64,000 nucleotides of DNA from Microbacteriaceae bacterium PS02066 (GCA_029959545.1 JASCPH010000002.1:1-64000); one strand, 5' to 3'; shown: positions 18,061 to 27,670, numbered from the stretch's first letter. Notes: generated by a model not told the origin, from the letters alone. A program made the numbers and translations.

Positions 18061-19806
18061 GTGGCGACATCCACTCCCGTCCGTCACGCCTGGCGCGCCC
18101 TCATCGGGCTCCTCGCGGTGACCGCTGTGCTCTTCGGCGTCAACGCCCTGGGCGTCTACGTCTTCAAGACCTCCGCCGGGGCTCCCGCGAGCTCCTGGTC
18201 TCCGGAGCTCGCCCTCGACCTGCAGGGCGGCACGCAGATCATCCTGGCGGCGCAGACCGCCGACGGCGCCGCTCCGAGCGGTGAGCAGATGACCCAGGCC
18301 GTCACGATCATCCGCCAGCGCGTCGACGCCTCCGGCGTCGGCGAGGCGGACGTCACGACCGAGGGCGGACGCAACGTCGTCGTCCAGATCCCGGGCGAGG
18401 CCGACGAGGAGACCCGTCAGCGCATCCAGGACTCGGCGCAGCTGCAGCTGCGTCCCGTGCTCGTCGAGTCGGGCGATGTCAGCGGCAGCTTCATCGGTCA
18501 GGACGGCACGGCCACGCCGTATCCGACGCCCGATCCCTCGCTCGCGGCCACGCCGACCGCGTCGCCGACGAACGGCAGCGACGTCAGCTGGATCACCCCG
18601 AAGCTGCAAGCGGAGTTCCAGGCCTACGACTGCGCCAACCCCACGAACGATCCCGCGAATGCTCCCGACGCCGACCCGCTGATCACCTGTTCGACCGACG
18701 GCACCGCGAAGTACATCCTCGGTCCGGTCGAGATCAAGGGTGACGACGTCGCCGACGCGAGCTCGGGGGTCGTGCAGACCAACGGCCAGTGGGCGGTCAA
18801 CCTCGTCTTCAATGCGGAAGGCACCGAGAAGTTCACCGAGATCAGCCAGCGGCTGTATCCGCTCCAGCGTCCGCTGAACCAGTTCGCGTTCGTGCTGGAC
18901 GGCACCGTGCTCTCCGCGCCGTCGATGAACGGCATCATCACCGACGGAAAGCCGCAGATCACCGGTTCCTTCACGCAGGAGAGCGCGAAGACGCTGGCGG
19001 ACCAGCTCAAGTACGGAGCCCTGCCCTTGAGTTTCACGGTGCAGAGCTCGGACACGATCTCGGCCACCCTCGGATCTCAGCAGCTGATGATCGGCCTGAT
19101 CGCCGGCCTCATCGGTCTGGCTCTCGTCGCGGTCTACTCGCTGATCGTCTACCGAGCACTCGGCACGGTGATCATGGCGTCGCTCGTGGTCATGGGTGTG
19201 CTCACCTACATCACCCTCTGCATCCTCGCCTGGCGCATGGGATACCGCCTGTCGCTGGCCGGCGTCGCGGGCGTGATCGTGTCGATCGGATTCACGGCGG
19301 ACTCGTTCATCATCTATTTCGAGCGCATCCGCGACGAGTTGCGCGACGGCAAGTCGATCACCGCAGCGGTCGAGGACGGCTGGAGCCGTGCCAAGCGCAC
19401 GATCTACATCTCGAAGTCCATCAACGTGCTCGCCGCCGTGGTGCTCTACATCCTCGCCGATGCGACCGTGAAGGGCTTCGCGTTCACGCTGGGCCTCACG
19501 ACCGTCATCGACGTGCTCATCTTCATCCTGTTCACCCATCCCGTGATGCAGCTGCTGGCCCGCACCCGATTCTTCGGCTCGGGCCACCCGCTGTCCGGTC
19601 TCGACCCGACAGCGCTCGGCGCGGTGTACCGCGGTCGCGCGCAGTTCCGCGCTCCCGTGGCCCCGACCGGTCGCGTCGCGCGCTCGCGCGGCGAGGCGGA
19701 GCGTCGTCAGACCATCGCCGAGCGCAAGCGCGCGGCGCAGCAGGGGGATGCCGGCTCCACACCCGCGGAAGATACCGTGTCCCCGTCGAAGGGCGGTCGC
19801 AACTGA
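18061..19806 (+). CDS. secD: Protein translocase subunit SecD
   Basis: 581-residue RND-type membrane protein that, with SecF, uses the proton gradient to pull secreted proteins out of SecYEG. One N-terminal membrane segment (about 13-35), then the large extracytoplasmic P1 domain starting with LALDLQGGTQI, containing an Ala/Thr/Pro-rich insert (about 155-180) found in actinobacteria, then five membrane segments from about 345 with GFTADSFIIYFERIRDE. The C-terminal tail is basic and Ala-rich. Start GTG at 18061; its stop shares a base with the secF start. Confidence 0.96.
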   Translation: MATSTPVRHAWRALIGLLAVTAVLFGVNALGVYVFKTSAGAPASSWSPELALDLQGGTQIILAAQTADGAAPSGEQMTQAVTIIRQRVDASGVGEADVTTEGGRNVVVQIPGEADEETRQRIQDSAQLQLRPVLVESGDVSGSFIGQDGTATPYPTPDPSLAATPTASPTNGSDVSWITPKLQAEFQAYDCANPTNDPANAPDADPLITCSTDGTAKYILGPVEIKGDDVADASSGVVQTNGQWAVNLVFNAEGTEKFTEISQRLYPLQRPLNQFAFVLDGTVLSAPSMNGIITDGKPQITGSFTQESAKTLADQLKYGALPLSFTVQSSDTISATLGSQQLMIGLIAGLIGLALVAVYSLIVYRALGTVIMASLVVMGVLTYITLCILAWRMGYRLSLAGVAGVIVSIGFTADSFIIYFERIRDELRDGKSITAAVEDGWSRAKRTIYISKSINVLAAVVLYILADATVKGFAFTLGLTTVIDVLIFILFTHPVMQLLARTRFFGSGHPLSGLDPTALGAVYRGRAQFRAPVAPTGRVARSRGEAERRQTIAERKRAAQQGDAGSTPAEDTVSPSKGGRN

Positions 19807-20795
19807 TGCGCTCGATGTCCCAGGTCGGTAACGACCTCTACACCGGCAAGACCTCCTTCCCGTTCGTCGGACGTCGCCGGCTCTGGTTCCTGATCGGTGC
19901 GCTGCTCGTCATCGCCTCCGCGCTGGTGCCGCTCTTGCGCCCGATCGAGTTCTCGATCGAGTTCACCGGCGGATCCCAGTTCACGATCAACGAGCTGTCC
20001 AATCCCGACCAGGCCATTGCGACCACCGCCGTCCAGTCCGTCGTCCCGAACGCAGAGACGCGAGTCACGACGGTCGGTTCGGACTCCATCCGGGTGCAGA
20101 CCGACCAGATGTCCAACGACGAGACGCAGCGCGTGTCCGAAGCGCTCGCGGAGGCCTACAACGTGCCTGCCGCAGACGTCACGTCGTCGTTCATCGGGCC
20201 GAGCTGGGGTGAGGGAGTGACACGGCAGTCCCTGTGGGGCCTGGCGATCTTCCTCACGCTGACCTTCGTGATCCTGGCCCTGTACTTCCGCACCTGGAAG
20301 ATGTCCGCGGCCGCCATCATCGGCGTGGTCGACGTGCTGGTCGTCACGGTCGGCATCTACGCGGTGTTCGGATTCCCGATCTCGCCGGCCGCCGTCATCG
20401 GATTCCTCACGATCCTCGCGTACTCGCTCTACGACATCACCGTCGTCTTCGACAAGATCAGAGAGAACACGCGGGATGACGGGGAGATCTCTGCCCGCAC
20501 GTTCGGAGAGTCCGTGAACCTCGCGGTCAACCAGACCCTCATCCGCTCGATCAACACGACCGTGGTCGCCATTCTGCCGACCGGCGCGATCCTGTTCATC
20601 GGTGCGTTCTGGCTCGGTGCGCAGACCCTCACGGACATCTCGCTGTCGATCTTCGTGGGAACCATCGTCGCCGCGTACTCGACGCTGTTCCTCGCCGCAC
20701 CGCTGTACAGCCTCTTCCGCGAGGGAGAGGCGAAGGTCAAGGCGAGCGATGCGCGGGTGCGGTCGGCACGCGAGCGTGCCGTCGTCGAAGCCTGA
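19806..20795 (+). CDS. secF: Protein translocase subunit SecF
   Basis: 329-residue partner of SecD. First membrane segment about 27-45, P1-like domain with IEFTGGSQFTI, then five segments; conserved AYSLYDITVVFDKIREN and SINTTVVAILPTGAILFIG are present. Start ATG at 19806 overlaps the secD stop by one base (TGATG), as expected for an obligate 1:1 complex. The charged C-terminal tail (REGEAKVKASDARVR) is cytoplasmic. Confidence 0.96.
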   Translation: MRSMSQVGNDLYTGKTSFPFVGRRRLWFLIGALLVIASALVPLLRPIEFSIEFTGGSQFTINELSNPDQAIATTAVQSVVPNAETRVTTVGSDSIRVQTDQMSNDETQRVSEALAEAYNVPAADVTSSFIGPSWGEGVTRQSLWGLAIFLTLTFVILALYFRTWKMSAAAIIGVVDVLVVTVGIYAVFGFPISPAAVIGFLTILAYSLYDITVVFDKIRENTRDDGEISARTFGESVNLAVNQTLIRSINTTVVAILPTGAILFIGAFWLGAQTLTDISLSIFVGTIVAAYSTLFLAAPLYSLFREGEAKVKASDARVRSARERAVVEA

Positions 20796-20811
20796 TCGGG
20801 TCGCACGCGCG

Positions 20812-20817
20812 TAAAAT
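20812..20817 (+). promoter_or_regulatory. Candidate -10 element of rel
   Basis: TAAAAT lies 33 bases before the rel start, in the short gap after secF. AT-rich hexamer in an otherwise GC-rich gap; no clear -35. Confidence 0.5.
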
Positions 20818-20849
20818 GATCCGACCGGGCGAAGGGTGGTGATCGAGGC

Positions 20850-23105
20850 ATGGCCGAGACGCTTCCCGCGGGCGCCCAGAGTTCGTCTCTGCGCCGCCTG
20901 ATCCCGCGGATCTTCTCGCGCGCCGCCCGTCGCGACGATGTCGACAAGCTCGTCCGCACGGTTCGGACACACCATCCCAAGGGCGATCTCGCGATCGTCG
21001 AGCGTGCGTACGTGGTGGCGGCGCGGGCGCACGAGGGACAGAAGCGGCAGAGCGGCGAGCCGTACATCACGCACCCGCTCGCGGTGGCCCAGATCCTGGC
21101 CGATCTCGGACTCGGGCCGAAGGCTGTCGCCGCGGCTCTCCTGCACGACACGGTCGAGGACACCGGATACCGGCTCGACGAGCTGAGTGCCGAGTTCGGC
21201 GACGAGGTCGCGATGCTCGTCGACGGAGTCACGAAGCTCGACAAGGTCAAATACGGCGAGAGCGCGCAGGCAGAGACCGTCCGCAAGATGATCGTGGCGA
21301 TGTCTCGCGACATCCGCGTCCTCGTCATCAAGCTCGCGGACCGCCTGCACAACGCGCGCACGTGGGGTTTCGTGCCCCCCGAGAAGGCCTCGAAGAAGGC
21401 GACCGAGACCCTCGAGATCTACGCGCCCCTCGCGCATCGGCTCGGCATCCAGGCCATCAAGTCCGAACTCGAAGACCTCTCGTTCGCCGTGCTCCACCCG
21501 AAGCTCTACGTCGAGATCGACAGCCTCGTCAAGCAGCGCACGCCCCAGCGCGAGCAGTACCTGCAGAACGTGATCAACGCGGTCGAAGAGGATCTGCGCG
21601 AGCTGCGCATCCGCGGACGCGTGGCGGGCCGACCGAAGCAGCTGTACTCCGTGTACCAGAAGATGGTCGTTCGGGGTCGTGAATTCGACGACATCTACGA
21701 CCTGATCGGCATCCGGGTGATCGTCGCGACCGTCCGCGACTGCTATGCCGTGCTCGGCGCACTCCACGCGCGGTGGACACCGCTGCCGGGGCGCTTCAAG
21801 GACTACATCGCCACGCCCAAGTTCAACCTGTACCAGTCGCTGCACACGACCGTCATCGGCCCGAACGGGCGCACGGTCGAGATCCAGATCCGCACGAACG
21901 AGATGCACCAGCAGGCCGAGTTCGGTGTCGCGGCGCACTGGAAGTACAAGGAACGCATGTCGGGCGCCAAGACCGACACCAAGGCCGTCGACGCCGACAT
22001 GGCCTGGCTCGCCCACATCTCCGACTGGCAGGCCGAGACCGCCGACCCGGGCGAGTTCCTCGATTCGCTGCGGTTCGAGATCGGTGCGAAAGAGGTCTAC
22101 GTCTTCACCCCCAAGGGGCGGGTGATCGGTCTGCCGGCGGGCGCGACGCCGGTGGACTTCGCATATGCGGTCCACACCGAGATCGGGCACCGCACGATGG
22201 GCTCGAAGGTGAACGGCCGGCTCGTGCCTCTCGAGTCCGAGCTGCATTCGGGCGACGTCGTGGAGGTCTTCACCTCGAAGAATCCGGATGCGGGACCCAG
22301 CCAGGACTGGCTCGGGTTCGTCAAGAGCACCCGCGCGCGCAACAAGATCCGCGGCTGGTTCACCAAGGAACGCCGTGAAGAAGCCATCGAGCAGGGTCGC
22401 GAATCGATCGCGCGAGCCATGCGGCGCCAGAACCTGCCGCTGCAGCGCCTGATGAGCCAGGACTCGTTCACGCAGGTCGCGCAGCAGCTGCGCTACGAGG
22501 ACGTGTCTGCGCTGTACGCAGCCGTCGGTGAGGGGCACGTCTCCACCCAGTCGGTGATCGAGAAGGTGACGGCGCTCGTCGCGGCGGACAACGACACCTC
22601 AACCGGGCCGATCGACATCCCCCACATCGGCCGCGGTCGTGCGCCGCGCGACGGCGATTCCGGAGTGCTCGTGCGCGGTGCGCCCGACATCCTCGTCAAG
22701 CTCGCCAAGTGCTGCACCCCAGTACCGGGCGACGAGATCGTCGGTTTCGTGACGCGGGGGAGCGGCGTCTCGGTGCACCGCGCCGACTGTACCAACGTCA
22801 AGTCGCTGGAGTCGGACCCCGAACGCATGATCGATGTCGAGTGGGCGCCGACGACGAAGAGCGTGTTCCTCGTTCAGATCCAGGTCGAGGCGCTCGATCG
22901 CTCGGGGCTGCTCAGCGACGTGACGCGGGTGCTGAGCGAACACCACGTCAACATCCTCTCCGCGACGGTTTCCACGTCGAACGATCGTCTCGCTCTCAGC
23001 CGTTTCGTGTTCGAGATGGGCGACACGGTCCACCTCGACCGGGTGCTGAACGCGGTGCGCCGCATCGACGCCGTCTACGACGTGTACCGCGTCACCTCTT
23101 CCTGA
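20850..23105 (+). CDS. rel: Bifunctional (p)ppGpp synthase/hydrolase Rel
   Basis: 751-residue stringent-response enzyme that makes and degrades (p)ppGpp at the ribosome. Order: HD hydrolase domain (about 45-200) with an intact HDTVED motif (99-104) and [11 protein letters not shown]; synthetase domain (about 240-400) with [16 protein letters not shown] and the YQSLHTTV substrate loop; TGS domain (about 430-490, [28 protein letters not shown]); helical and zinc-finger-type region with [19 protein letters not shown]-terminal ACT domain. Both active sites look intact, so it is the actinobacterial bifunctional type. Its 3' end overlaps the convergent gene at 23092 by 14 bases. Confidence 0.97.
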   Translation: MAETLPAGAQSSSLRRLIPRIFSRAARRDDVDKLVRTVRTHHPKGDLAIVERAYVVAARAHEGQKRQSGEPYITHPLAVAQILADLGLGPKAVAAALLHDTVEDTGYRLDELSAEFGDEVAMLVDGVTKLDKVKYGESAQAETVRKMIVAMSRDIRVLVIKLADRLHNARTWGFVPPEKASKKATETLEIYAPLAHRLGIQAIKSELEDLSFAVLHPKLYVEIDSLVKQRTPQREQYLQNVINAVEEDLRELRIRGRVAGRPKQLYSVYQKMVVRGREFDDIYDLIGIRVIVATVRDCYAVLGALHARWTPLPGRFKDYIATPKFNLYQSLHTTVIGPNGRTVEIQIRTNEMHQQAEFGVAAHWKYKERMSGAKTDTKAVDADMAWLAHISDWQAETADPGEFLDSLRFEIGAKEVYVFTPKGRVIGLPAGATPVDFAYAVHTEIGHRTMGSKVNGRLVPLESELHSGDVVEVFTSKNPDAGPSQDWLGFVKSTRARNKIRGWFTKERREEAIEQGRESIARAMRRQNLPLQRLMSQDSFTQVAQQLRYEDVSALYAAVGEGHVSTQSVIEKVTALVAADNDTSTGPIDIPHIGRGRAPRDGDSGVLVRGAPDILVKLAKCCTPVPGDEIVGFVTRGSGVSVHRADCTNVKSLESDPERMIDVEWAPTTKSVFLVQIQVEALDRSGLLSDVTRVLSEHHVNILSATVSTSNDRLALSRFVFEMGDTVHLDRVLNAVRRIDAVYDVYRVTSS

Positions 23106-23634
23106 CGAGCTCCTCCAGCAGAGCGAGCGCGGCCAGGCGACGGGGCACGCGTCGTTTTGCCGCCAGCCACGCGATGGCCCCGTGGGCGGCGTGTGGCGCC
23201 CGCTCCGCGCACTGCCCGAGGAGGGCATGCACCGTCTCGTCGGTGCCTCGCGCGAGATCGGCGATGGTGCGAGCGGGCGTGGTGACGGGAACCCCGCCGA
23301 GGCGGACCAGGTCTTCGTCGGGGATGCGCGGATCGCGGTAGACGAAGCGTCGGTCCACCGGCTCGTGCAGACGGTGCGCGCTGATGCGCTGCAGGTCGTG
23401 GCGGACGGGCACCTCGTCGATCAAGCCGTGGACCCAGGCCGCGCTGCGGTGGGTCGCCGCCATCCGCTCGCCGACGAGCGGGCGCAGGGATGCGGCCCGC
23501 ATCGCCGCGGTCTCGATCGTGTCCGCCGGAACGAAGCCCTCGCCGAGTCCCACGAGATCTCCATCGAGGCAGGCGGCCGTGAGCTCGGCTCGACTGAGCA
23601 GTTCGCTCGGGAAGTAGAGGAAACGGGAGCCCAT
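23092..23634 (-). CDS. AbiEi antitoxin-like protein (orphan)
   Basis: 180 residues. An N-terminal winged-helix-like part ([22 protein letters not shown]) is followed by a domain with TAAWVHG-like [11 protein letters not shown] and the stretch [17 protein letters not shown]. That combination is typical of the many actinobacterial proteins annotated as type IV toxin-antitoxin AbiEi-family antitoxins. No AbiEii nucleotidyltransferase partner is nearby, so the protein is probably a stand-alone regulator. Start ATG at 23634 with GAGG three bases upstream. Its last codons overlap the end of rel on the opposite strand. Confidence 0.75.
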   Translation of the reverse strand: MGSRFLYFPSELLSRAELTAACLDGDLVGLGEGFVPADTIETAAMRAASLRPLVGERMAATHRSAAWVHGLIDEVPVRHDLQRISAHRLHEPVDRRFVYRDPRIPDEDLVRLGGVPVTTPARTIADLARGTDETVHALLGQCAERAPHAAHGAIAWLAAKRRVPRRLAALALLEELVRKR

Positions 23635-23726
23635 CGCCTCAGTGTGCCGCGATCGCACGCGAAGACGCGCGGGGCCCATCCGATCTGTGGACAGGTCCCG
23701 CGCGTCGAGGTCGGGAGGAGGAGCGG

Positions 23727-25004
23727 TCAGCCGCCGATGGCGCGCAGCCACGCCTTGCGGGCCTCGAGGGACTCGCGCGCCGTCTTGGCAGCCTTCGTAT
23801 CCTTGCGGGCTTCCGCCTCGGCCAGTTCGCTCTCGAGCTTCTCGATGGCATCGGTCAGCTGGCGGGTCATGTCGTTGGCGCGGGCCGTCGTCTCCGGCTC
23901 GTTGCGCTTCCACTCGGCGTCCTCGCGGCCGCGCACGTGCTGTTCGATCTTGCGGAGCTCGTCGTCGAGGGCGCGCTCGCGATCCCGCGGGAAGATGCGT
24001 CCGATCTCATCCCACTGACGCTGGATCTCGGTGAGGCGCTGACGTGCGGTGGACAGGTTCTTCTCGTCGACGATGGGCTTCGCCGTCTCGAGCAGCGCCT
24101 GCTTGGCGACGATCCGCTCCTTGGACTCCTCGGCCTCGGCCGCCTCGCGGCCCTGTCGCGCTCCGTAGAGCGCATCACCGGCGGCCTTGAAGCGCGCCCA
24201 GAGCGCATCGTCGACGCGCTTGCCGGCGCGCCCCGCGGCCTTCCACTCGTCGAGGAGGTCGCGGTAGGCGGGGATGCCGTCCTCGCCACGCGGGGCAAGA
24301 CCCTCGGCGCGCTCCACGAGGCGCGTCTTGCGGTCCTTGGCGGCCTTGTGCACCTCGTCGAGCTCGGCGTAGAAGGCGCGACGATGACGCTCGAGCGTGC
24401 TGCGTGCGTCGCGGAAGCGCGTCCACAGCTGCTGCGACGCGGACTTCGGCAGGCGCGGGCCGTTCTGCTGCTGGCTCTGCCACTGATCGAACAGCTCGGA
24501 CAGCTCTGCGGTGACCTGCTTCCACTGCAGCGACTTCGGGTCGCGCGCCGCGAGTGCTTCGGCCCGCTCGACCAGCACAGTGCGCTGGGCGAGTGCCTCG
24601 TCGACAGCGGCCTTCGCCGCCTCCGCCTCGTTCGCGGTGGCTTCGGCGAGGGACGCGACCAGGGCGTCGAGCCGAGCGCGCAATGCCTCGAGGTCGCCGA
24701 CGGCCGCGGCGTCCGTGACCTTCTCCCGCAGCGTGTTCGCCGTGTGCCGAAGGTCCGAAGCCGATGCACCGCCGCGACGATGGCGCACCTCGAGGAGGGT
24801 CACCTCGCTCGCGAGATCGGTGTACTTGCGCACAAAGTAGGCGAGCGCCTCTTCCGGTGTTCCGTCGGGATACTGGCCGACGACGCGCCAGTTCTCACCC
24901 TCGCGTACGGCGACGGTGCCGTCGGCATCCACCCGACCCCAAGGCTCGTCAGTGGCCCCGGTGGTGTCGGGCTGGTCAGGGGTGTGGTCTGTCGCGGCAG
25001 TCAC
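23727..25004 (-). CDS. DUF349 domain-containing protein
   Basis: 425-residue, highly charged, mainly helical protein built from DUF349 repeats, each about 75 residues with a W/F-x-x-F/A pattern (LFDQWQSQQQ, LWTRFRDARSTL, LLDEWKAAGRAGKRVDDALWARF, QRQWDEIGRIFPRDRERALDDEL). Long coiled-coil stretches occur at about 85-145 and 375-410. No signal peptide or membrane segment; likely cytoplasmic. The function of DUF349 proteins is not established. It neighbours rel in many actinobacteria. Start GTG at 25004. Confidence 0.9.
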   Translation of the reverse strand: MTAATDHTPDQPDTTGATDEPWGRVDADGTVAVREGENWRVVGQYPDGTPEEALAYFVRKYTDLASEVTLLEVRHRRGGASASDLRHTANTLREKVTDAAAVGDLEALRARLDALVASLAEATANEAEAAKAAVDEALAQRTVLVERAEALAARDPKSLQWKQVTAELSELFDQWQSQQQNGPRLPKSASQQLWTRFRDARSTLERHRRAFYAELDEVHKAAKDRKTRLVERAEGLAPRGEDGIPAYRDLLDEWKAAGRAGKRVDDALWARFKAAGDALYGARQGREAAEAEESKERIVAKQALLETAKPIVDEKNLSTARQRLTEIQRQWDEIGRIFPRDRERALDDELRKIEQHVRGREDAEWKRNEPETTARANDMTRQLTDAIEKLESELAEAEARKDTKAAKTARESLEARKAWLRAIGG

Positions 25005-25047
25005 GGGGCACCTCGAGCGTCTCGCGTCGGCGGGGGAAATCGGATTC

Positions 25048-25053
25048 AGCCTA
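25048..25053 (-). promoter_or_regulatory. Candidate -10 element of the DUF349 gene
   Basis: On the reverse strand TAGGCT reads from 25053 to 25048, about 43 bases before the GTG at 25004. A GAGGTG ribosome site lies just before the start. No clear -35. Confidence 0.4.
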
Positions 25054-25082
25054 GTACGCCAGCCGGTGGGGCGCCGTGCAGG

Positions 25083-25364
25083 TCAGGACGTGGGTTCCGG
25101 TGTCGGCAGCGGGGTCGAGGGTGGCGTGGTGCCCGAAGGCGTCGGTGACGGCGTCTCCACGGTCGGGGAGATCGCGCCGGGCCCCAGCGTGTAATAGGCG
25201 ATCTGACCGCCGAGCACAGCGAGCACGAGTACTCCACCGCCGATGCCCGCGATCAGGTTGTCGCGGCGACGCCGACGGATCTGGGCGTCGTGGTGGGCGC
25301 GCCGCGCCTGGTAGAGACGAGCGCGTTCGCGCTCGGCGCGCTGCTGCTTGCTTCCCGTTGCCAC
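25083..25364 (-). CDS. Small membrane protein, likely remnant of a membrane-anchored prolyl isomerase
   Basis: 93 residues: a basic, coiled N-terminus (about 1-36, many Arg/Gln/Lys), one membrane segment (about 37-60, NLIAGIGGGVLVLAVLGGQIAYYTL), then a Pro/Thr/Ser-rich tail that simply stops. In other actinobacteria the gene at this position beside rel (Rv2582 ppiB in M. tuberculosis) encodes the same basic tail and membrane anchor followed by a cyclophilin domain. Here the cyclophilin domain is missing. I saw no further isomerase sequence downstream. GTG start at 25364 with a strong AGGAGG six bases before it, so it appears to be expressed. The homology is inferred from layout and place. Confidence 0.75.
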   Translation of the reverse strand: MATGSKQQRAERERARLYQARRAHHDAQIRRRRRDNLIAGIGGGVLVLAVLGGQIAYYTLGPGAISPTVETPSPTPSGTTPPSTPLPTPEPTS

Positions 25365-25392
25365 GGTTCCTCCTCGTCGGCCGGACCAGCCG

Positions 25393-25398
25393 ATCTTA
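25393..25398 (-). promoter_or_regulatory. Candidate -10 element for the small membrane protein
   Basis: Reverse-strand TAAGAT at 25398-25393, about 28 bases before the GTG at 25364. Divergent from the rarA promoter 50 bases away. Confidence 0.5.
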
Positions 25399-25444
25399 TG
25401 CGGCGCCGACGGCGGTCATCAAAGCCGGCGTCGTCGGGCGCCGT

Positions 25445-25450
25445 TAGCCT
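25445..25450 (+). promoter_or_regulatory. Candidate -10 of rarA (leaderless)
   Basis: TAGCCT ends six bases before the rarA GTG (25457), which would place the transcription start on the start codon. Confidence 0.45.
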
Positions 25451-25456
25451 GGGGGA

Positions 25457-26773
25457 GTGACCTCCTCCGGTGCCCTCTTCCAGGGCCAGACGCCTCTCGC
25501 CGTGCGCATGCGGCCGGTGTCGCTGGCGGAGGTCGCAGGCCAGGGACACCTCTTGAAGCCGGGTTCGCCGCTCGTCGCGCTGGCCGATCCCGAGCGCCAG
25601 ACCTCCGGAGCGGTCTCCGTCATCCTCTGGGGCCCGCCGGGCACCGGCAAGACCACCCTCGCGCAGGCGATCGCCCGCTCGTCGGGGCGTCGTTTCGTCG
25701 AGCTTTCCGCCATCACCGCAGGAGTGAAAGACGTGCGGGAGGTGATGCAGGAGGCGCTCAACCAGCGCGATCTGTACGGGCAGTCCACCATCCTGTTCCT
25801 GGACGAGATCCATCGCTTCACCAAGGCGCAGCAGGACGCGCTGCTGCCCGGCGTCGAGAACGGGTGGGTCGTGCTCATCGCGGCGACGACGGAGAACCCG
25901 TCGTTCTCCGTCATCTCGCCGCTGTTGTCGCGTTCTCTTCTGCTGACGTTGAAGCCGCTGGGCGACGACGATCTGGGAGCGCTCGTCGATCGGGCCGTGA
26001 GTGATCCGCGGGGATTGGGCGGGCGCGTCGCGCTCGAGCCGGAAGCCCGGGACGCGCTCGTGCGCCTCGCATCCGGCGACGCCCGGCGCGCCTTGACGGC
26101 GCTCGAGGCCGCGGCCGCCATGACCGACGGCGAGGAGTCACCACGGATCACGGCTGCGCTCATCGCGCAGGCGGTCGATCGCGCGCTGCTGCGCTACGAC
26201 CGCCAGGGCGACGAGCACTACGACGTCATCAGCGCGTTCATCAAGTCGATCCGCGGGTCGGATGCGGATGCGGCGATCCACTACCTCGCGCGCATGATCG
26301 AGGCGGGCGAGGACCCGCGGTTCATCGCGCGGCGTCTGGTCATCTCCGCCGCGGAGGACATCGGGCTCGCCGACCCCCAGGCTCTGCAGATCGCCGTCGC
26401 TGCGGCGGACGCGGTGGCCTTCATCGGAATGCCCGAGGGGCGCATCCCGCTCGCGGAGGCGACCGTGTACCTGGCGACGACCGCCAAGTCGAACGCCGCC
26501 TACAACGCCATCAACGCCGCGATCGCCGATGTCAAAGCCGGCGGCTTCGGGCGGGTCCCCACGCACCTCCGCGACGCGCATTATCCGGGTGCCAAGCGCC
26601 TGGGGCACGGCAAGGGTTACATCTACCCCCACGACCTCGACGTCGGCGTGGCGACCCAGCAGTATCTGCCCGACGAGCTCCGCGGGCGGCGGTACTACCA
26701 GCCCACTCAGCGGGGCATCGAGCGCGACATCGCCGCGCGCGTCGAGAAGATCCGCCGGATCCTCGAGGGGTGA
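25457..26773 (+). CDS. rarA: Replication-associated recombination protein RarA (MgsA-type AAA ATPase)
   Basis: 438-residue AAA+ ATPase of the RarA/MgsA/WRNIP1 family, which works at stalled replication forks. N-terminal [21 protein letters not shown] resembles clamp-loader proteins; Walker [10 protein letters not shown] (59-67), Walker [10 protein letters not shown], sensor 1 ATTENPSF, and the C-terminal tetramerisation region with [18 protein letters not shown] and [12 protein letters not shown]. Length fits the family. Located upstream of rpsD-alaS. GTG at 25457; a G-run precedes it, but the gene may instead be leaderless. Confidence 0.95.
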   Translation: MTSSGALFQGQTPLAVRMRPVSLAEVAGQGHLLKPGSPLVALADPERQTSGAVSVILWGPPGTGKTTLAQAIARSSGRRFVELSAITAGVKDVREVMQEALNQRDLYGQSTILFLDEIHRFTKAQQDALLPGVENGWVVLIAATTENPSFSVISPLLSRSLLLTLKPLGDDDLGALVDRAVSDPRGLGGRVALEPEARDALVRLASGDARRALTALEAAAAMTDGEESPRITAALIAQAVDRALLRYDRQGDEHYDVISAFIKSIRGSDADAAIHYLARMIEAGEDPRFIARRLVISAAEDIGLADPQALQIAVAAADAVAFIGMPEGRIPLAEATVYLATTAKSNAAYNAINAAIADVKAGGFGRVPTHLRDAHYPGAKRLGHGKGYIYPHDLDVGVATQQYLPDELRGRRYYQPTQRGIERDIAARVEKIRRILEG

Positions 26774-26811
26774 CGTGTTCGCGCGCCCAATAGCGCCGTA
26801 CGGCCGTCTGA

Positions 26812-26817
26812 TAAGAT
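26812..26817 (+). promoter_or_regulatory. Candidate -10 element of rpsD
   Basis: TAAGAT about 39 bases after rarA. It implies a long leader of roughly 140 bases before the rpsD GTG. No consensus -35. Confidence 0.5.
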
Positions 26818-26871
26818 GAATCGGCTCGAAACCGAGTTTTCGGGCATCCCCCTCCTTCTGCACCACCGTCC

Positions 26872-26940
26872 GACGCGCCCCGGCGTGCGCGTCATCGGGA
26901 GAAGTCGGGTGATACGCCCGTGAGCCGCGAAAGGCGCGGC
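26872..26940 (+). promoter_or_regulatory. Structured 5' leader of rpsD
   Basis: Two perfect stems lie in the leader: GACGCGC (26872-26878) with GCGCGTC (26887-26893), loop 8; and GCCGCG (26924-26929) with CGCGGC (26935-26940), loop AAAGG. The second ends ten bases before GGAAGGA, the rpsD ribosome site. Ribosomal protein S4 represses its own mRNA in other bacteria through leader structure, so autoregulation here is plausible, not shown. Confidence 0.4.
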
Positions 26941-26963
26941 CACGTCATCGGAAGGACATCTTC

Positions 26964-27593
26964 GTGACCACGAAGTCCCAGGACCGCCGCAAGGTCCGCC
27001 TGTCGCGCGCGCTCGGCGTCGCGCTGACCCCCAAGGCCGCCCGCTACCTCGAGAAGCGTCCCTACGCTCCCGGCGAGCACGGCCGTACGAAGCGCAAGGC
27101 CGACAGCGACTACGCCGTTCGTCTGCGTGAGAAGCAGCGTCTGCGCGAGCAGTACGGCATCCGCGAGAAGCAGCTGCGCATCGCGTTCAACGAGGCCCGT
27201 CGCACCGACGGTCTGACGGGTGAGAACCTCGTCGAGCTGCTCGAGATGCGTCTCGACGCCCTCGTGCTGCGCTCCGGCTTCGCCCGCACCACGGCGCAGG
27301 CGCGTCAGTTCGTCGTGCACCGCCACATCATGGTCGACGGCCAGATCGTGGACCGTCCGTCGTTCCGCGTGAAGCCCGGCCAGCTCATCCACGTCAAGGC
27401 CCGCTCCGAGGGCACCGAGCCGTTCCAGGTCGCGGCCGCCGGCGGTCACGCCGAGGTCCTGCCGAACGTCCCCGGATACCTCGAGGTCGAGCTCGACAAG
27501 CTCCAGGCACGCCTGGTGCGTCGCCCCAAGCGCGCCGAGGTCCCCGTGACCTGTGACGTGCAGCTGGTCGTCGAGTACTACGCCGCGCGCTGA
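26964..27593 (+). CDS. rpsD: 30S ribosomal protein S4
   Basis: 209-residue primary 16S rRNA-binding protein of the small subunit. The N-terminus has the YLEKRPYAPGEHG motif, followed by the S4 RNA-binding domain (about 93-155, LVELLEMRLDALVLRSGFARTTAQARQFV). It lacks the N-terminal zinc cysteines of some S4 proteins, so it is the zinc-independent form. As in streptomycetes it stands alone near alaS rather than in the alpha operon. GTG at 26964, with GGAAGGA upstream; a strong hairpin follows the stop. Confidence 0.97.
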   Translation: MTTKSQDRRKVRLSRALGVALTPKAARYLEKRPYAPGEHGRTKRKADSDYAVRLREKQRLREQYGIREKQLRIAFNEARRTDGLTGENLVELLEMRLDALVLRSGFARTTAQARQFVVHRHIMVDGQIVDRPSFRVKPGQLIHVKARSEGTEPFQVAAAGGHAEVLPNVPGYLEVELDKLQARLVRRPKRAEVPVTCDVQLVVEYYAAR

Positions 27594-27605
27594 GTCGTTC
27601 GCGCA

Positions 27606-27638
27606 CGAAGGGCGCCGGGGTCATCCCGGCGCCCTTCG
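27606..27638 (+). terminator. Terminator after rpsD
   Basis: A perfect 14-bp GC-rich stem (27606-27619 with 27625-27638, 5-base loop) begins 12 bases after the rpsD stop, with no marked U-run. Confidence 0.8.
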
Positions 27639-27670
27639 TCGTCCACCCGTCGCCGGCATCCGTTCTCGCC

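Noticed and set aside
17593-22538. Long reverse-strand open frames opposite yajC, secD, secF and rel
   Set aside because: Arg/His/Asp-rich translations typical of antisense frames in GC-rich genes; the forward genes have full family motifs.
23092-23634. Complete type IV toxin-antitoxin system
   Set aside because: Only the AbiEi-like half is present; both neighbours are housekeeping genes and no nucleotidyltransferase toxin is found.
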